DNA of 64,000 nucleotides from Venatoribacter cucullus (GCF_016132445.1 NZ_CP046056.1:1977501-2041500); one strand, 5' to 3'; shown: positions 46,922-56,138, counted from the first letter of the stretch. Numbers and translations are program-made. The notes: a model not told the origin generated them from the letters alone.

Positions 46922-47341
46922 TTACACCGGCATATTCATAATGTCTTTGTAAGCTTCAACCAGCTTGTTACGGACCTGCGTCATCGCCTGGAATGACACA
47001 CTGGATTTCTGCATCGCAATCATCACTTCCGGCAAATCTACCGACGGATCACCCTGCTCAAAGCGGGTTTGTAAATCGCTGGACGTTTTCTGGGTGCTGT
47101 TCACCGTGTCGATGGCGTTTTTAAACATCACCTGGAAATCCGGCACCCGGTTATCGCCCTGCACCTCGCGCACGGCCTGCACCTGATCTTCCAGGCGCGC
47201 GGCCCGCAGCTGCTGCAATTCCGATGGGCGCATGGTTTGCGGCTGCACCGGCTGCATATTCTGGGCATGTTGCGCGCGCAGCTGGCTTTTCACCTGGCGC
47301 ATCTGCATCAGTACGGAATTGATATCAACGCGATCGACCAT
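46922..47341 (-). CDS. fliE: Flagellar hook-basal body protein FliE
   Basis: A 139-residue rod/MS-ring junction protein, slightly longer than the usual 100-115. The conserved C-terminal half reads [30 protein letters not shown] across its core. The extra length is a Gln-rich N-terminal segment. It is the first gene of the fliEFGHIJ-hpt-fliK operon, with a sigma-54 promoter about 88 bp upstream. Confidence 0.92.
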   Translation of the reverse strand: MVDRVDINSVLMQMRQVKSQLRAQHAQNMQPVQPQTMRPSELQQLRAARLEDQVQAVREVQGDNRVPDFQVMFKNAIDTVNSTQKTSSDLQTRFEQGDPSVDLPEVMIAMQKSSVSFQAMTQVRNKLVEAYKDIMNMPV

Positions 47342-47428
47342 TGCTGTCCCCTTAACTGCCTGGTGGCAGAGTCACCGTCACGGATTTTTGACGTTTTTCG
47401 TCGTGAATCCTGCTTCTTTTACTGACAC

Positions 47429-47445
47429 TGCAATAGTCTTGCCAA
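47429..47445 (-). promoter_or_regulatory. Predicted sigma-54 promoter of fliE operon
   Basis: On the minus strand TTGGCAAGACTATTGCA has GG-N10-GC spacing with a consensus TTGCA at -12 and TTGGCA at -24. It lies about 88 bp before the fliE ATG. Confidence 0.8.
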
Positions 47446-47481
47446 CTTTGGTGGGACGGCGACTGCCGGCCATCATGGCAG

Positions 47482-47505
47482 GTAGGAGCGACATTTTTGT
47501 CGCGA
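47482..47505 (+). repeat. REP-like palindromic element
   Basis: GTAGGAGCGACATTTTTGTCGCGA: a GTAGGA head, a GCGACA/TGTCGC stem and a GCGA tail, the form of Pseudomonas REP sequences. The same element recurs near 55281, 55320, 56058, 56170 and 56506. Confidence 0.85.
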
Positions 47506-47527
47506 AATCGGCGGGCTGGTTAGTAGT

Positions 47528-47551
47528 TGTGGGAACGGGCCATGCCCGTGA
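47528..47551 (+). repeat. Second REP-like variant
   Basis: TGTGGGAACGGGCCATGCCCGTGA keeps the TGTGGGA head and a CACGGGC/GCCCGT-type stem. It resembles the TGTGGGAGCGGGC-type REP known from Pseudomonas putida. A partner lies inverted at 56139-56162. Confidence 0.75.
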
Positions 47552-47654
47552 CTCCAGCGCTGCGCGCTGGCTGTTTCTACGCCAGCCCTGCCGGGCTGGT
47601 TGGTTTTGGCTGCCGCTGCGCGGCAGCCTTTTGCGGCCTTCGGCCGCTGGTATT

Positions 47655-47836
47655 GCAAGGGGAGGTATCCCCTTGCGAACCCCTCTGGCCCGCGTTCCAG
47701 CTGATCCTGGCTAAAAAAATCCGGTTAAGCCAACGGATCGTAAGGCACGTCCTGTGCCACGATCCTTGCCCGGAATCATCCGGGCATGGCTACCGGCTTT
47801 TTTTACCTGCGGGCTGGAACGAATGGGCCGTAAAAA
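47655..47836 (+). repeat. Dispersed 182-bp repeat, copy A
   Basis: This segment aligns by eye along its length with the reverse complement of 56246-56427. Shared landmarks, in order, are GGGG/CCCC hairpin, CCCCTCTGGCCCG, GGATCGTAAGGC, GCCACGATCCTTGCCCGG, CCGGGCATGGCTA, a T-run, TGCGGGCTG and CGAATGGGCCG. It contains no open frame of note and several hairpins. Confidence 0.85.
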
Positions 47837-47985
47837 CAGTGGCGGCTACGCCGGCATGGCTTTATTGAGCGCGCTTCGCGCGCAAAACCAAAAATTAAAA
47901 AATTCTTCCGGCCGCAGGCCGCAAAAAGCTGTCACACAGTGACGGCCAAAGCCAGCCTGCAAGGCTGGAAAAACCAGCTGGCCGC

Positions 47986-49377
47986 TCAGGCCAGCATAGC
48001 TTCCACGTCGATGCCCTCTTCGCGCAGCTTGGCCACTTTGTAGCGCAGCGTCCGCGGGCTGATGCCCAGTCGTTCGGCTGCTTCTTTGCGGCTGGGTTCT
48101 TCCTGCAACGCTTTAACAATTAATTCCACTTCGCGGTGGCGCAGGTCACTGCCCAGCGCGCCGGCGTCGTCCATGGGGGCGGCGGGTGGCACCGGCGGTA
48201 CCGGAATAAACGGCATTACCGGCGGGCTGCTGTGGGCGCCAGCCTGACGGTTTTTTGGCACCGGGGTCAGCATAAAATCGCTGCTGCTCAGTTGTGGGCC
48301 GGTCTGAATAATCAGCGCCCGCTGCATGGTGTTGTCCAGCTCGCGCACGTTGCCCGGCCAGGGGTGGCTGCGCAGCAGCTGTTCGGCATCCGGCAGTAAC
48401 CGCGGTACCGGGCGTTTCATTTTGCCGGCATGGTGGGCCAGTAAGCGGCGCGCCAATGGCAGAATATCGTCGGCACGGTCGCGCAGTGGCAGCCAGTGCA
48501 GCGGGAACACGCTTAAACGGTAATACAGGTCTTCGCGGAAATTGCCTTCCGCCACGTACTCGGCCAGATCGCGGTTGGTGGTGGCGATAATGCGCACATC
48601 CAGATCCACCACTTTACGGCCGCCCAGACGCTCAACCTGACGCTCCTGCAGTACGCGCAGCAGTTTGGCCTGCAACCCCAAATCCATTTCGGTGATTTCG
48701 TCCAGCAACAGAGTGCCGCCTTCGGCCTGTTCAAATTTACCCGGCATGGCGTTGTACGCGCCGGTGAAGGCGCCTTTTTCATAACCGAACAGCATGGCTT
48801 CCAGCATATTTTCCGGAATGGCCGCGCAGTTAATGGCCACAAAAGGCTTATTGCGACGACTGGATTGCTGATGCACATAACGCGCTAAAACTTCTTTACC
48901 GGTGCCGCTTTCGCCACTGATCAGCACGGTGGAATCGGTTTGTGCCACGCGCTGGGCCAGCTGGAATAACTGCCGCGACACCTGGGCTTCGCACACCGGT
49001 TCGCTGCTGTCGGCCGGCACGTCGTTACGGCTGTAGGGGCGCAGCAGATCATCCAGTTCTTTCAGCTCGAACGGTTTCATCAGGTAGTCATCGGCGCCGC
49101 GCTGCATGGCTTTTACCGCCTGGCCAACATCGCCGTAAGCGGTCATTAAAATCACCGGCAACCAGGGGGTTTCCTGCTTCACGTTCTGCAGCAGCTCCAG
49201 CCCGTCCATGCCCGGCATGTTGATGTCGGACAGCACCAGATCTATTTGCTGATGACGCAGCAGATTCAGGGCTTCGATGCCATGAGCGGCCTCGCTGACC
49301 TGAAAGCCTTTCAGCATCAGGGTATCAACAACGGCTTCGCGCAGACGCGGATCATCTTCAACAACCAAAACTCGCAT
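47986..49377 (-). CDS. fleR: Sigma-54-dependent response regulator FleR
   Basis: A 463-residue NtrC-type activator: receiver domain with phospho-acceptor Asp51 ([10 protein letters not shown]), AAA+ domain with Walker A GESGTGKE, the sigma-54 contact motif GAFTGA and R-finger region, a Pro-rich linker, and a C-terminal Fis-type helix-turn-helix. FleR with FleS activates class III flagellar genes. The ATG at 49377 follows an AGGAGTG ribosome site; a GTG three codons upstream is rejected. It lies 17 bp after fleS. Confidence 0.93.
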   Translation of the reverse strand: MRVLVVEDDPRLREAVVDTLMLKGFQVSEAAHGIEALNLLRHQQIDLVLSDINMPGMDGLELLQNVKQETPWLPVILMTAYGDVGQAVKAMQRGADDYLMKPFELKELDDLLRPYSRNDVPADSSEPVCEAQVSRQLFQLAQRVAQTDSTVLISGESGTGKEVLARYVHQQSSRRNKPFVAINCAAIPENMLEAMLFGYEKGAFTGAYNAMPGKFEQAEGGTLLLDEITEMDLGLQAKLLRVLQERQVERLGGRKVVDLDVRIIATTNRDLAEYVAEGNFREDLYYRLSVFPLHWLPLRDRADDILPLARRLLAHHAGKMKRPVPRLLPDAEQLLRSHPWPGNVRELDNTMQRALIIQTGPQLSSSDFMLTPVPKNRQAGAHSSPPVMPFIPVPPVPPAAPMDDAGALGSDLRHREVELIVKALQEEPSRKEAAERLGISPRTLRYKVAKLREEGIDVEAMLA

Positions 49378-49394
49378 AGCATTCACTCCTGTTC

Positions 49395-50612
49395 TTACTG
49401 CTGCCCGGCGAGGGGCAGAACCAGTCCGGCAGCCAGACCGCCGGCCGGGTTATCAGACACAATAAATTCCGCGTTATGAGCGCGGGCGACCGCCTGCACC
49501 ACCGCCAGCCCCAGGCCGGTGCCGTTGGCTTTGGTGGTGTAAAAGGGTTGCAGTATTTTTTCTTTGGCAGCGGCGCTCATGCCCGGGCCGTTGTCCAGAA
49601 TCAGTACCGAGGCGCGGTTGTCACCGAGCGGACGAATCAGTAATTGCAGCTGCGCCTGCCCCGGTGGGCAGGCTTCCAGGGCGTTGTTCACCAGATTCAT
49701 CAGCGCGCTGATCAGGGCATCGCGGTTGCAGATAATGTGTTGCTGCGGCAGCTGGTTATCCACGCTGCACACCGCCTGCTGGTTAGCCAGCGCCACTTCC
49801 ATGGCGGCCAGCAAGTCCTGCTGCAGCTCGGCCAATGAAATCTCGTCGTTTAATGGCGCTTCGCCACGGGCAAAAATCAGCATATCGCGCACCTGGTTTT
49901 CCAGGTGACGCAGGCGTTCCTGCAGTTTGGCAGCAAAGCGCTCGCGCATGGCGGCATCCAGACCACTGTCGCCCAGATGGCCGGCGTATAAAGTGGCAGC
50001 AGCCAGCGGGGTACGGATCTGATGCGCCAGCGAAGCGACCATTTTGCCCATCGCCGACAGGCGCTCGTGCTGGCTTAAACGCGCCTGCAGTTCGCGGGTT
50101 TCGGTCATATCGGTCAGCAGAATCAGCTGGCCCGGCTCGTTCAGCATCGGCGCGGTGCGCAGATGCACCCGGCGACCGTCGACCAGGGAAATTTCATGGC
50201 CATCGTCACGGCGCGGCTTAAAGCACTGCTGAATCAGGCTGCGCCAGCGCTGGCCGATTAAGGATTTATGCGGGGTCAGGCCCAGCAGCAGATCATTGGC
50301 GGCGGCGTTGCTCTGGCTGACGTAGCCGTTTTTATCCAGCACCAGTACGCCGGCCGGCAGCAGCTGCAACAGGCTTTCCAACCGGTGCGCCAGCCGCTCT
50401 TTCTCGGCCAGTTCCTGCATACGCTGACGGGAAACCGACGCCAGTTCTCCACTTAACTGCTCGACCCGGCTTTCCAGCTCGCTGTACGACGTGGTCAGCT
50501 GCTGCGACATCTCGTTAAACATCACAAATGCCTGACGCACGTTGTCCGGGTTCATCCGCAGAGCGGGGGCCGGAGAAACGTCAGTTGCTGCATGTGCCAG
50601 AGAATTACCCAT
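49395..50612 (-). CDS. fleS: Sensor histidine kinase FleS
   Basis: A 405-residue soluble kinase with a coiled coil (about 40-80), a PAS domain (about 80-180), HisKA with SLAHQIRTPLAAA and HATPase with NGPGMS and GTGLGLAVV. No transmembrane segment is seen, as for FleS. The ATG at 50612 has GAGGT five nt upstream; the frame is open 11 codons further. Partner of FleR. Confidence 0.92.
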   Translation of the reverse strand: MGNSLAHAATDVSPAPALRMNPDNVRQAFVMFNEMSQQLTTSYSELESRVEQLSGELASVSRQRMQELAEKERLAHRLESLLQLLPAGVLVLDKNGYVSQSNAAANDLLLGLTPHKSLIGQRWRSLIQQCFKPRRDDGHEISLVDGRRVHLRTAPMLNEPGQLILLTDMTETRELQARLSQHERLSAMGKMVASLAHQIRTPLAAATLYAGHLGDSGLDAAMRERFAAKLQERLRHLENQVRDMLIFARGEAPLNDEISLAELQQDLLAAMEVALANQQAVCSVDNQLPQQHIICNRDALISALMNLVNNALEACPPGQAQLQLLIRPLGDNRASVLILDNGPGMSAAAKEKILQPFYTTKANGTGLGLAVVQAVARAHNAEFIVSDNPAGGLAAGLVLPLAGQQ

Positions 50613-50668
50613 AACTACCTCTTTTCTGTGCCGGAAAACCGACATCTGAAATCGCTTACAGGGTATTC

Positions 50669-50684
50669 AGCAAATAGCGGGCCA
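50669..50684 (-). promoter_or_regulatory. Predicted sigma-54 promoter of fleSR
   Basis: On the minus strand TGGCCCGCTATTTGCT fits TGGCAC-N5-TTGCW with one mismatch, about 57 bp before the fleS ATG. FleQ-dependent sigma-54 control of fleSR is known in Pseudomonas. Confidence 0.8.
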
Positions 50685-50744
50685 GGTTTTAAAAATAAGC
50701 AGGGGGCAGTAAAACCGGCGGGGATAATAAGAGAAATGCAAGAT

Positions 50745-50769
50745 AAAAAAACCGGGCCTTGCGCCCGGT
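50745..50769 (-). terminator. Intrinsic terminator of fleQ
   Basis: ACCGGGC-loop-GCCCGGT stem followed on the minus strand by seven T residues, 21 bp after the fleQ stop. Confidence 0.85.
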
Positions 50770-50790
50770 TCTTTCTTAAACGCTGGCCGG

Positions 50791-52254
50791 TTAGTCGGCC
50801 ATGTCTTTTTCGCGCTTACCCAAATTGTACTTACGCATTTTTTCCACCAGCGTGGTACGGCGGATATTCAGTTTTTCGGCCGCCCGGGCAACCACGCCAT
50901 TGGCGTCGTCCAGCGCCTGCTGAATTAATGAACATTCCAGATCCTGCAGGTATTCACGCAAATCCAGGCCATTCATCGGCAATAACGCCGGCGAATCGAC
51001 GCCCGCCAGGCGGTCGGTCTGGGTAACATCCGGCAGCGGTGGCAGCGGGCTGCTGTCGTCTTCGGTGCCGTCGGTGTAGCGGAATTTTTTCGGTAATTCC
51101 TGCACGCCGACCACGCCATAAGGATGCAGAATGGCCAGCCGTTCCACCAGGTTGGCCAGCTCCCGCACGTTGCCCGGCCAGTCGTGCCGGCACAGCGACA
51201 TAATGGCAGCAGAGTTAAAACGGATAGAGCCACGCTTTTCGTTTTCCATCCGCGCAATCAGCTCGTTCAGCAGCAGCGGTAAATCTTCTACCCGCTCACG
51301 CAGCGATGGCATATCAATGGGAAACACGTTCAGGCGGTAATACAAATCTTCGCGGAAGGTGCCTTCCTCGATCATCTGTTCCAGATTTTTGTGGGTGGCC
51401 GCCACAATGCGTACGTTGGCGTGCAGGGTTTTGTTGCTGCCCACCCGCTCAAAGGTGTGTTCCTGCAAGACCCGCAGAATTTTTACCTGCATATTCAGCG
51501 GCATATCGCCGATTTCATCGAGGAACAGCGTACCGCCTTCGGCCAGCTCGAAACGCCCGGGACGGCTGCTGATGGCGCCGGTAAAGGCGCCCTTTTCATG
51601 GCCGAACAGTTCACTTTCCAGCAGCTCGGCCGGAATAGCGCCACAGTTAACCGGTACGAAAGGTTTGTCGCGGCGGCGCGAATGGTAGTGCAGGTTGCGC
51701 GCCACCACTTCTTTACCAGTGCCGGATTCACCCTGAATCATCACACTCACGTCTTTGTCGGCCACCTGCATAATCAGCTCGCGGACGGTCTGAATATGGC
51801 GGCTGGTGCCCACCAGGCTGCGGAACAGCTGTACTTCGCGGCGCTCGCCACGGTTGCGGTTCTGATTAAACTGGTCGCGGTAAGTCTGGGCGCGGTGCAG
51901 GCTGTCGAGCAGCTGATTATAAGTAGGCGGCACGTTCAGCCTGCCCAGTACGGCGCGGCGCAGCGGCTCGGGTAAGGCGTCGGCATCGGCGTTGTTATCC
52001 AACAGCAGAATTGGCAGGCCTTTGTCCCAGCTCAGCAGGCTTTCCAGCAATTTTTCCAGCGGTTGATGCTCGCAGGCACCGATCAGTACGGCAGCAATGC
52101 CACTACTGTCTTCTGTGCCCTCTGCGGTGGCTTTGCGCCAATCGGCACTGCCGGCGACCAACGCCTGTTCCCCCAGAAAATCCAGAATCACCTTCATATC
52201 GTGACGGCGCTGTGCGTTATCGTCGATCAGCAGCACTTTGATTTCTCTCCACAT
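50791..52254 (-). CDS. fleQ: Flagellar master regulator FleQ
   Basis: A 487-residue sigma-54 activator and c-di-GMP receptor that starts the flagellar cascade. The N-terminal FleQ domain (about 1-125) is a degenerate receiver lacking the phospho-acceptor aspartate. The AAA+ domain has [19 protein letters not shown] and the DEIGDMP Walker B. The C-terminus is a Fis-type helix-turn-helix (VVARAAEKLNIRRTTL). It is followed by its own terminator, so it is transcribed separately from fleSR. Confidence 0.95.
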   Translation of the reverse strand: MWREIKVLLIDDNAQRRHDMKVILDFLGEQALVAGSADWRKATAEGTEDSSGIAAVLIGACEHQPLEKLLESLLSWDKGLPILLLDNNADADALPEPLRRAVLGRLNVPPTYNQLLDSLHRAQTYRDQFNQNRNRGERREVQLFRSLVGTSRHIQTVRELIMQVADKDVSVMIQGESGTGKEVVARNLHYHSRRRDKPFVPVNCGAIPAELLESELFGHEKGAFTGAISSRPGRFELAEGGTLFLDEIGDMPLNMQVKILRVLQEHTFERVGSNKTLHANVRIVAATHKNLEQMIEEGTFREDLYYRLNVFPIDMPSLRERVEDLPLLLNELIARMENEKRGSIRFNSAAIMSLCRHDWPGNVRELANLVERLAILHPYGVVGVQELPKKFRYTDGTEDDSSPLPPLPDVTQTDRLAGVDSPALLPMNGLDLREYLQDLECSLIQQALDDANGVVARAAEKLNIRRTTLVEKMRKYNLGKREKDMAD

Positions 52255-52327
52255 GGCAGTCAGCCCTATTCCTTGCGCCGATGTCAGCGTTTTTATTGGT
52301 TGTCATAGCATCGCCCTGAACGTCTTG

Positions 52328-52356
52328 AGTTAAGACGCCAGCCACAGGCAAGTCAA
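52328..52356 (-). promoter_or_regulatory. Possible sigma-70 promoter of fleQ
   Basis: On the minus strand TTGACT and TTAACT are separated by 17 bp, about 75 bp before the fleQ ATG. The -10 is weak (four of six). A sigma-70 promoter is expected because fleQ heads the hierarchy. Confidence 0.45.
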
Positions 52357-52444
52357 ACTTCTGACAGCGAATAGGTGGGATCAGGACAAAACCTGCCAAA
52401 TCCCGGTTGGTGGCCTTTATACTTAAGCGCCGGAATTCTGACAA

Positions 52445-52466
52445 GGCACAGACCATGATCTGTGCC
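52445..52466 (-). terminator. Hairpin after fliS
   Basis: GGCACAGA/TCTGTGCC is a perfect 8-bp stem with a 6-nt loop, 35 bp after the fliS stop on the minus strand. It lacks a long T-run, so termination is only possible. Confidence 0.4.
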
Positions 52467-52500
52467 GGTCTATTAGTAGGAAAGAGAGAAGCTGGCCCAT

Positions 52501-52965
52501 TCAGGCGGAAAAATTAGCGGCCATGCGGGGTTCATCCTGACCGGCAGAGGCTGGTTGCACCGGCGCCCGGCCCTGACTGCGCAGGTATTCATCACGGATG
52601 CCATCCCAGCCGGTTTTTACTTCCAGCATCAGACGGATTACCTCATCCACCATGCTCTGGTCGTTATGCAGGCTGGCTTCCAGCAAGCGGCGCACCATGT
52701 AATCGTACAGACTCTCCAGATTGGCCGACAGCTCACCACCGGCGTTATGGTCCAGGCTGCCCTGCAAGGTCTGAATAATGTCGTTCACCCGGCCCAGTAA
52801 ATTGGCCTTGGTGTCCATTTCGCCCCGCTCCATCGCCGCTTTGGCCTGAGCCATACGGGTAAGGGACGCTTCCATTAACATCTGAATTAAACGGTGTGGG
52901 TCAGCATCCAGAACTTCGGACGTCAGATTCACCTGCTGATATTGCTTAGCGCCATTTTTGTACAT
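52501..52965 (-). CDS. fliS: Flagellin export chaperone FliS
   Basis: A 154-residue helical protein, a little longer than the usual 125-135, with the family N-terminus (KQYQQVNLTSEVLDADPHRL) and YDYMVRRLLEA. FliS keeps flagellin unpolymerised before export. It is normally next to fliD; here fliD lies 7.5 kb away with six unrelated genes between. A sigma-28-like promoter precedes it. Confidence 0.92.
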   Translation of the reverse strand: MYKNGAKQYQQVNLTSEVLDADPHRLIQMLMEASLTRMAQAKAAMERGEMDTKANLLGRVNDIIQTLQGSLDHNAGGELSANLESLYDYMVRRLLEASLHNDQSMVDEVIRLMLEVKTGWDGIRDEYLRSQGRAPVQPASAGQDEPRMAANFSA

Positions 52966-53004
52966 GCTGTGGTTCTCCTGTGCTGGCCTTCGCCTGTACC
53001 CCTT

Positions 53005-53031
53005 GTTACGGCCGCCGGGGAATAATCTTTA
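53005..53031 (-). promoter_or_regulatory. Possible sigma-28 promoter of fliS
   Basis: On the minus strand TAAA-N15-GCCGTAAC resembles the FliA consensus TAAA-N15-GCCGATAA, about 40 bp before the fliS ATG. FliA control of fliS fits a late flagellar gene. Confidence 0.5.
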
Positions 53032-53154
53032 ACGGATTTTCAGCATGGTACAGAGCGGCAAGCGCGGCAAGCGGTGTCCGCTGCGGCGCGGCAAAAAGTC
53101 TTACCCTTTCCAGCCTTATAAAAATAAAACCTTAAAAATCATACAGTTACAAAC

Positions 53155-53170
53155 TGGCACAATACCTGCT
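53155..53170 (+). promoter_or_regulatory. Predicted sigma-54 promoter of TPR-methyltransferase gene
   Basis: TGGCACAATACCTGCT has a perfect TGGCAC at -24 and GG-N10-GC spacing; the -12 is CTGC instead of TTGC. It lies 37-52 bp before the ATG at 53207, which follows a GAGG-type ribosome region. Confidence 0.72.
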
Positions 53171-53206
53171 TAGCCTTAGACAAAACTCATTAATGAGGCA
53201 CTGAAG

Positions 53207-55234
53207 ATGATCAGCGCATCCCTGCAAACAGCCCACCGGGCGGAACCCGCAGCCGAGCACCGCCCCCTGTACGATCAGGCCAGCCGGTTGTACAGCAGCG
53301 GCGTTAACCAACAGAACGCGGCCAAGCTGGAGCATTCTCACCGCCTGGCGATGCAGGCGCGGGCGCTGCGTCCGGACTATCTGCCCGGCCTTAACCTGCT
53401 GGCACGAATTGAATTACAGCGGCGTAATTATGCGGCTGCCGAATTCTGGGTAGGGCAAGGTCTGCTGCAAAAACCCGACAGCGCCAGCCTGCTGTACAGT
53501 GCCGGCCATATTGCGCTGGCACAGGGGCAGCTGGCCGATGCCGAACAGTATTTTGAGCGCTCGGCGCGTATTTCCCGCGTTGCCACCAAAGCGCTGAACT
53601 CGCTGGCCCACGTTAAATTTCTGCAGGGTGACTACGCTGAGGCTTTTCGCCATTACCGCGAGCTGGCCAAAACCCAGGCCGATGATATTCAGATCCGCAG
53701 CCAGCTGTTTGAAGCGGCCGCGCAGGTCGCCGCCGATTTTTACGCCGAAGAACTGGAACAAGAGCTGCTGCGCTGGCTGGATTTTACCGAAGTGGACTAC
53801 AGCCAGCTGCGCGGTCTGGCCACCTCGTTGCTGAAGCATAAGCTACGTTTGTCAGACGCTGGCTGCCCGCTGGAACTGGAAACCTTAGCCGCCGATCCGC
53901 TGCTGCTGAAATGCCTGCAGCGCTTCTATTTTGCGGATCCGGTTATGGAGCGCCTGCTGCTGACGCTGCGCCAGTCGTTGTTATTATCCTGCAGCCGTAA
54001 TCTGGCCATTCGCCAGGACTTGTTGCCGCTGGTGAGTGCGCTGGCGCAACAAACCGGCCTGAACGAAGCCGTGTGGTACAGCACCGAGCAGGAAAATCTG
54101 TTAACCGAACAGCTGGAACAGCTGTGCAGCAAAATGCTGCAACTGGACAACCTGAACAGCGTCGACGCTTACCCGGCCATGCTGCTCACCTTAATGTACA
54201 AGCCGCTGGCGCGCTGCGAGTTTTTCCCGCTGCTACTGCAACGGGATCTGCACTGGCCCGAACTGCTGCACAATTATATGCAACGCAGTCTGAATGAGGC
54301 CAAAACACTGCAGGCCAGAGCGCAGCAACTGCCGTCATTAAGCAGCCACGACAGCGACAACGACGTAACCCGGCGGGTGCAGCAGCAGTACGACCAGAAC
54401 CCCTACCCGCGCTGGACGGATATTGGCTATAACCAACCAGCCGACTACGCCACTGCCCTGCGCCAGACCTTTCCGCAACACAGCGGCCAGTTACCCCAGG
54501 CCGGACAACCGTTACGGGTGCTGGTCGCCGGCTGTGGTACCGGCCGCCACGCCATCCGGCTGGCGCGCTATTTCCCCGGTCTGGACATTAAAGCCATCGA
54601 TTTAAGCCGCACCGCTCTGGCTTATGCCAGCGTTAAAGCCGAACAATGGCCACACTTACAGCTGCAATTTGCCCAGGCCGATATTCTGCAATTACCACAG
54701 CCTGAACAGCCGTTTGATGTTATTGAATGTTCCGGTGTGCTGCACCACATGGAAAATCCGCAACAGGGCTTGCAGGCCTTAACGTCGCAATTAAAACCGG
54801 GCGGCATTATTAAAATTGCCCTGTACAGCGCCACCGCCCGCCGCATGATTACCCAACTGCGCCAGCTGCTGGGCGATAACCGCCCACGCACCGATGCCGA
54901 TATCCGCCTGGTACGCGAAGCACTGTTGCAAAAGGCCCTGCCCGGCGACTGGCAGGCGTTATACGAATCGAACGATTTTTACAGCTTAAGCGCCTGTCGT
55001 GATTTACTGTTCCACGAACAGGAGCACGTATTTGACGTGCGCGAATTACCCGGCTTTTTAGCCCGCGCCGGCCTGCAATGGATGGGCATGCTGCCACCGC
55101 CGGCAGGACGGGAATTATTAAAACTGGTGGGTAAAAACAGCCACGAAATCCGCATCGAAGAGTGGCATGCGCTGGAGCAGAGTAATCCGGATCTTTTTGC
55201 CGGGATGTATCAGTTTTATGCGCTGAAACCTTAA
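53207..55234 (+). CDS. TPR-class I SAM methyltransferase fusion protein
   Basis: A 675-residue protein. Residues about 20-170 are tetratricopeptide-like helical repeats; 170-370 are further helical; a YDQNPYPRW motif (395-403) leads into a Rossmann methyltransferase domain with motif I VLVAGCGTG (438-446), the acidic motif II AIDLS and IECSGVLHHMENP. This arrangement is known in a family of TPR-methyltransferases of unknown substrate. The sigma-54-type promoter and position next to fliS place it in the flagellar regulon, so flagellin or its glycan is a reasonable but unproven target. A GCCAGCCC/GGGCTGGC hairpin follows the stop. Confidence 0.85.
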   Translation: MISASLQTAHRAEPAAEHRPLYDQASRLYSSGVNQQNAAKLEHSHRLAMQARALRPDYLPGLNLLARIELQRRNYAAAEFWVGQGLLQKPDSASLLYSAGHIALAQGQLADAEQYFERSARISRVATKALNSLAHVKFLQGDYAEAFRHYRELAKTQADDIQIRSQLFEAAAQVAADFYAEELEQELLRWLDFTEVDYSQLRGLATSLLKHKLRLSDAGCPLELETLAADPLLLKCLQRFYFADPVMERLLLTLRQSLLLSCSRNLAIRQDLLPLVSALAQQTGLNEAVWYSTEQENLLTEQLEQLCSKMLQLDNLNSVDAYPAMLLTLMYKPLARCEFFPLLLQRDLHWPELLHNYMQRSLNEAKTLQARAQQLPSLSSHDSDNDVTRRVQQQYDQNPYPRWTDIGYNQPADYATALRQTFPQHSGQLPQAGQPLRVLVAGCGTGRHAIRLARYFPGLDIKAIDLSRTALAYASVKAEQWPHLQLQFAQADILQLPQPEQPFDVIECSGVLHHMENPQQGLQALTSQLKPGGIIKIALYSATARRMITQLRQLLGDNRPRTDADIRLVREALLQKALPGDWQALYESNDFYSLSACRDLLFHEQEHVFDVRELPGFLARAGLQWMGMLPPPAGRELLKLVGKNSHEIRIEEWHALEQSNPDLFAGMYQFYALKP

Positions 55235-55241
55235 GCGGCTT

Positions 55242-55261
55242 GCCAGCCCTGCCGGGCTGGC
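55242..55261 (+). other. Perfect hairpin after the TPR-methyltransferase gene
   Basis: GCCAGCCC-TGCC-GGGCTGGC, 8 bp after the stop. The first 19 bp are identical to 47581-47599 in the fleR-fliE region. It may act as a 3' end structure, but no T-run follows. Confidence 0.6.
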
Positions 55262-55280
55262 ATCAGCGGCAGCGCTTTAA

Positions 55281-55304
55281 TCGCGAAAAAAATGTCGCTC
55301 CTAC
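55281..55304 (-). repeat. REP-like element
   Basis: Reverse-strand copy of the GTAGGAGCGACA...TCGCGA element, with one extra substitution in the loop/stem (TTTTTTTCGCGA). Confidence 0.8.
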
Positions 55305-55319
55305 ATAACAAATACAGCA

Positions 55320-55343
55320 TCGCGACAAAAATGTCGCTGCTAC
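55320..55343 (-). repeat. REP-like element
   Basis: Second reverse-strand copy, 15 bp after the previous one, with GTAGCAGCGACA in place of GTAGGAGCGACA. Both copies are on the same strand, just beyond the ung stop. Confidence 0.8.
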
Positions 55344-55350
55344 CCGGCTG

Positions 55351-56046
55351 CTACAGTTGCCAGTTAATCGGCGGCTGCCCCTGCGCGATTAAATACTCAT
55401 TAATCCGCGAAAACTGGTGGTTACCAAAAAACCCACGGTGGGCGGATAACGGCGACGGATGCACCGAGCTTAAAACCAGATGCTTATGGGCATCAATCAT
55501 GGCACCTTTTTTCTGCGCATAACTGCCCCACAACACAAAGACCAAACCACTGCGTTGTTCGTTTAAGGCTTGAATAGCAGCGTCGGTAAATTCTTCCCAG
55601 CCGCGTTTCTGGTGTGAGCCGGCGTTGGCTTGCTCTACCGTTAAAGTGGCGTTTAACAGCAACACACCCTGCTCCGCCCAGGGTGTTAAATCGCCGCTGC
55701 CGCTCATGCGCAGGCCTAAATCGTTTTCGATTTCTTTAAAAATATTCTGCAACGACGGCGGAATTTTAATGCCGGCCGGCACCGAAAAACTTAACCCATG
55801 CGCCTGCCCGGGGCCGTGGTATGGGTCCTGGCCAATAATCACCACCCGCACCTTATCAAAGGGGGTGTGATTAAAAGCGTTAAAAATGAAAGGTGACGGC
55901 GGGAAAATGGTTTTACCGGCGGCTTTTTCCTGGCGCAGAAATTCCCGTAAATTTTGCATGTACGGCTTTTCCAGCTCGGCGCCAATGGCCGCCTGCCAGG
56001 AAGGATGCAACGCACCGGGGTGTTGGTTGGGCATAAAAAATTCCAT
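55351..56046 (-). CDS. ung: Uracil-DNA glycosylase Ung
   Basis: A 231-residue family 1 uracil-DNA glycosylase. It has the catalytic water-activating motif [18 protein letters not shown] and the C-terminal [13 protein letters not shown]. The ATG at 56046 has GGTGA upstream and gives the usual length. The frame stays open for a further 59 codons, but that stretch is two REP elements read as protein and is rejected. A REP element ends 12 bp before the start codon. Confidence 0.94.
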   Translation of the reverse strand: MEFFMPNQHPGALHPSWQAAIGAELEKPYMQNLREFLRQEKAAGKTIFPPSPFIFNAFNHTPFDKVRVVIIGQDPYHGPGQAHGLSFSVPAGIKIPPSLQNIFKEIENDLGLRMSGSGDLTPWAEQGVLLLNATLTVEQANAGSHQKRGWEEFTDAAIQALNEQRSGLVFVLWGSYAQKKGAMIDAHKHLVLSSVHPSPLSAHRGFFGNHQFSRINEYLIAQGQPPINWQL

Positions 56047-56057
56047 TGAATCACCAG

Positions 56058-56081
56058 GTAGGAGCGACATTTTTGTCGCGA
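56058..56081 (+). repeat. REP-like element
   Basis: Exact copy of the 24-bp element at 47482-47505. With the inverted copy at 56170-56193 it forms a REPIN-like pair about 88 bp apart, in the ung leader. Confidence 0.85.
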
Positions 56082-56138
56082 TGCCCGCCAACAGCGGGCC
56101 AATAAAAACCAGGATTAAGACGGGCCTATCGGCCCGAT

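Larger units (their letters stand above)
47342..47985. other. Gene-free hairpin-rich region between fleR and fliE
   Basis: This 644-bp region has no supported gene. Nearest fliE it holds the sigma-54 promoter. From 47482 to about 47970 it is almost continuous short inverted repeats: two REP-like elements, then perfect stems such as CCAGCGC-TGC-GCGCTGG, CCAGCCC-TGCC-GGGCTGG, GCAAGGGG/CCCCTTGC, GTGCC/GGCAC, TGCCCGGA/TCCGGGCA and GCGCGC-TTC-GCGCGC. Part of it (47655-47836) recurs inverted at 56246-56427. Confidence 0.85.
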
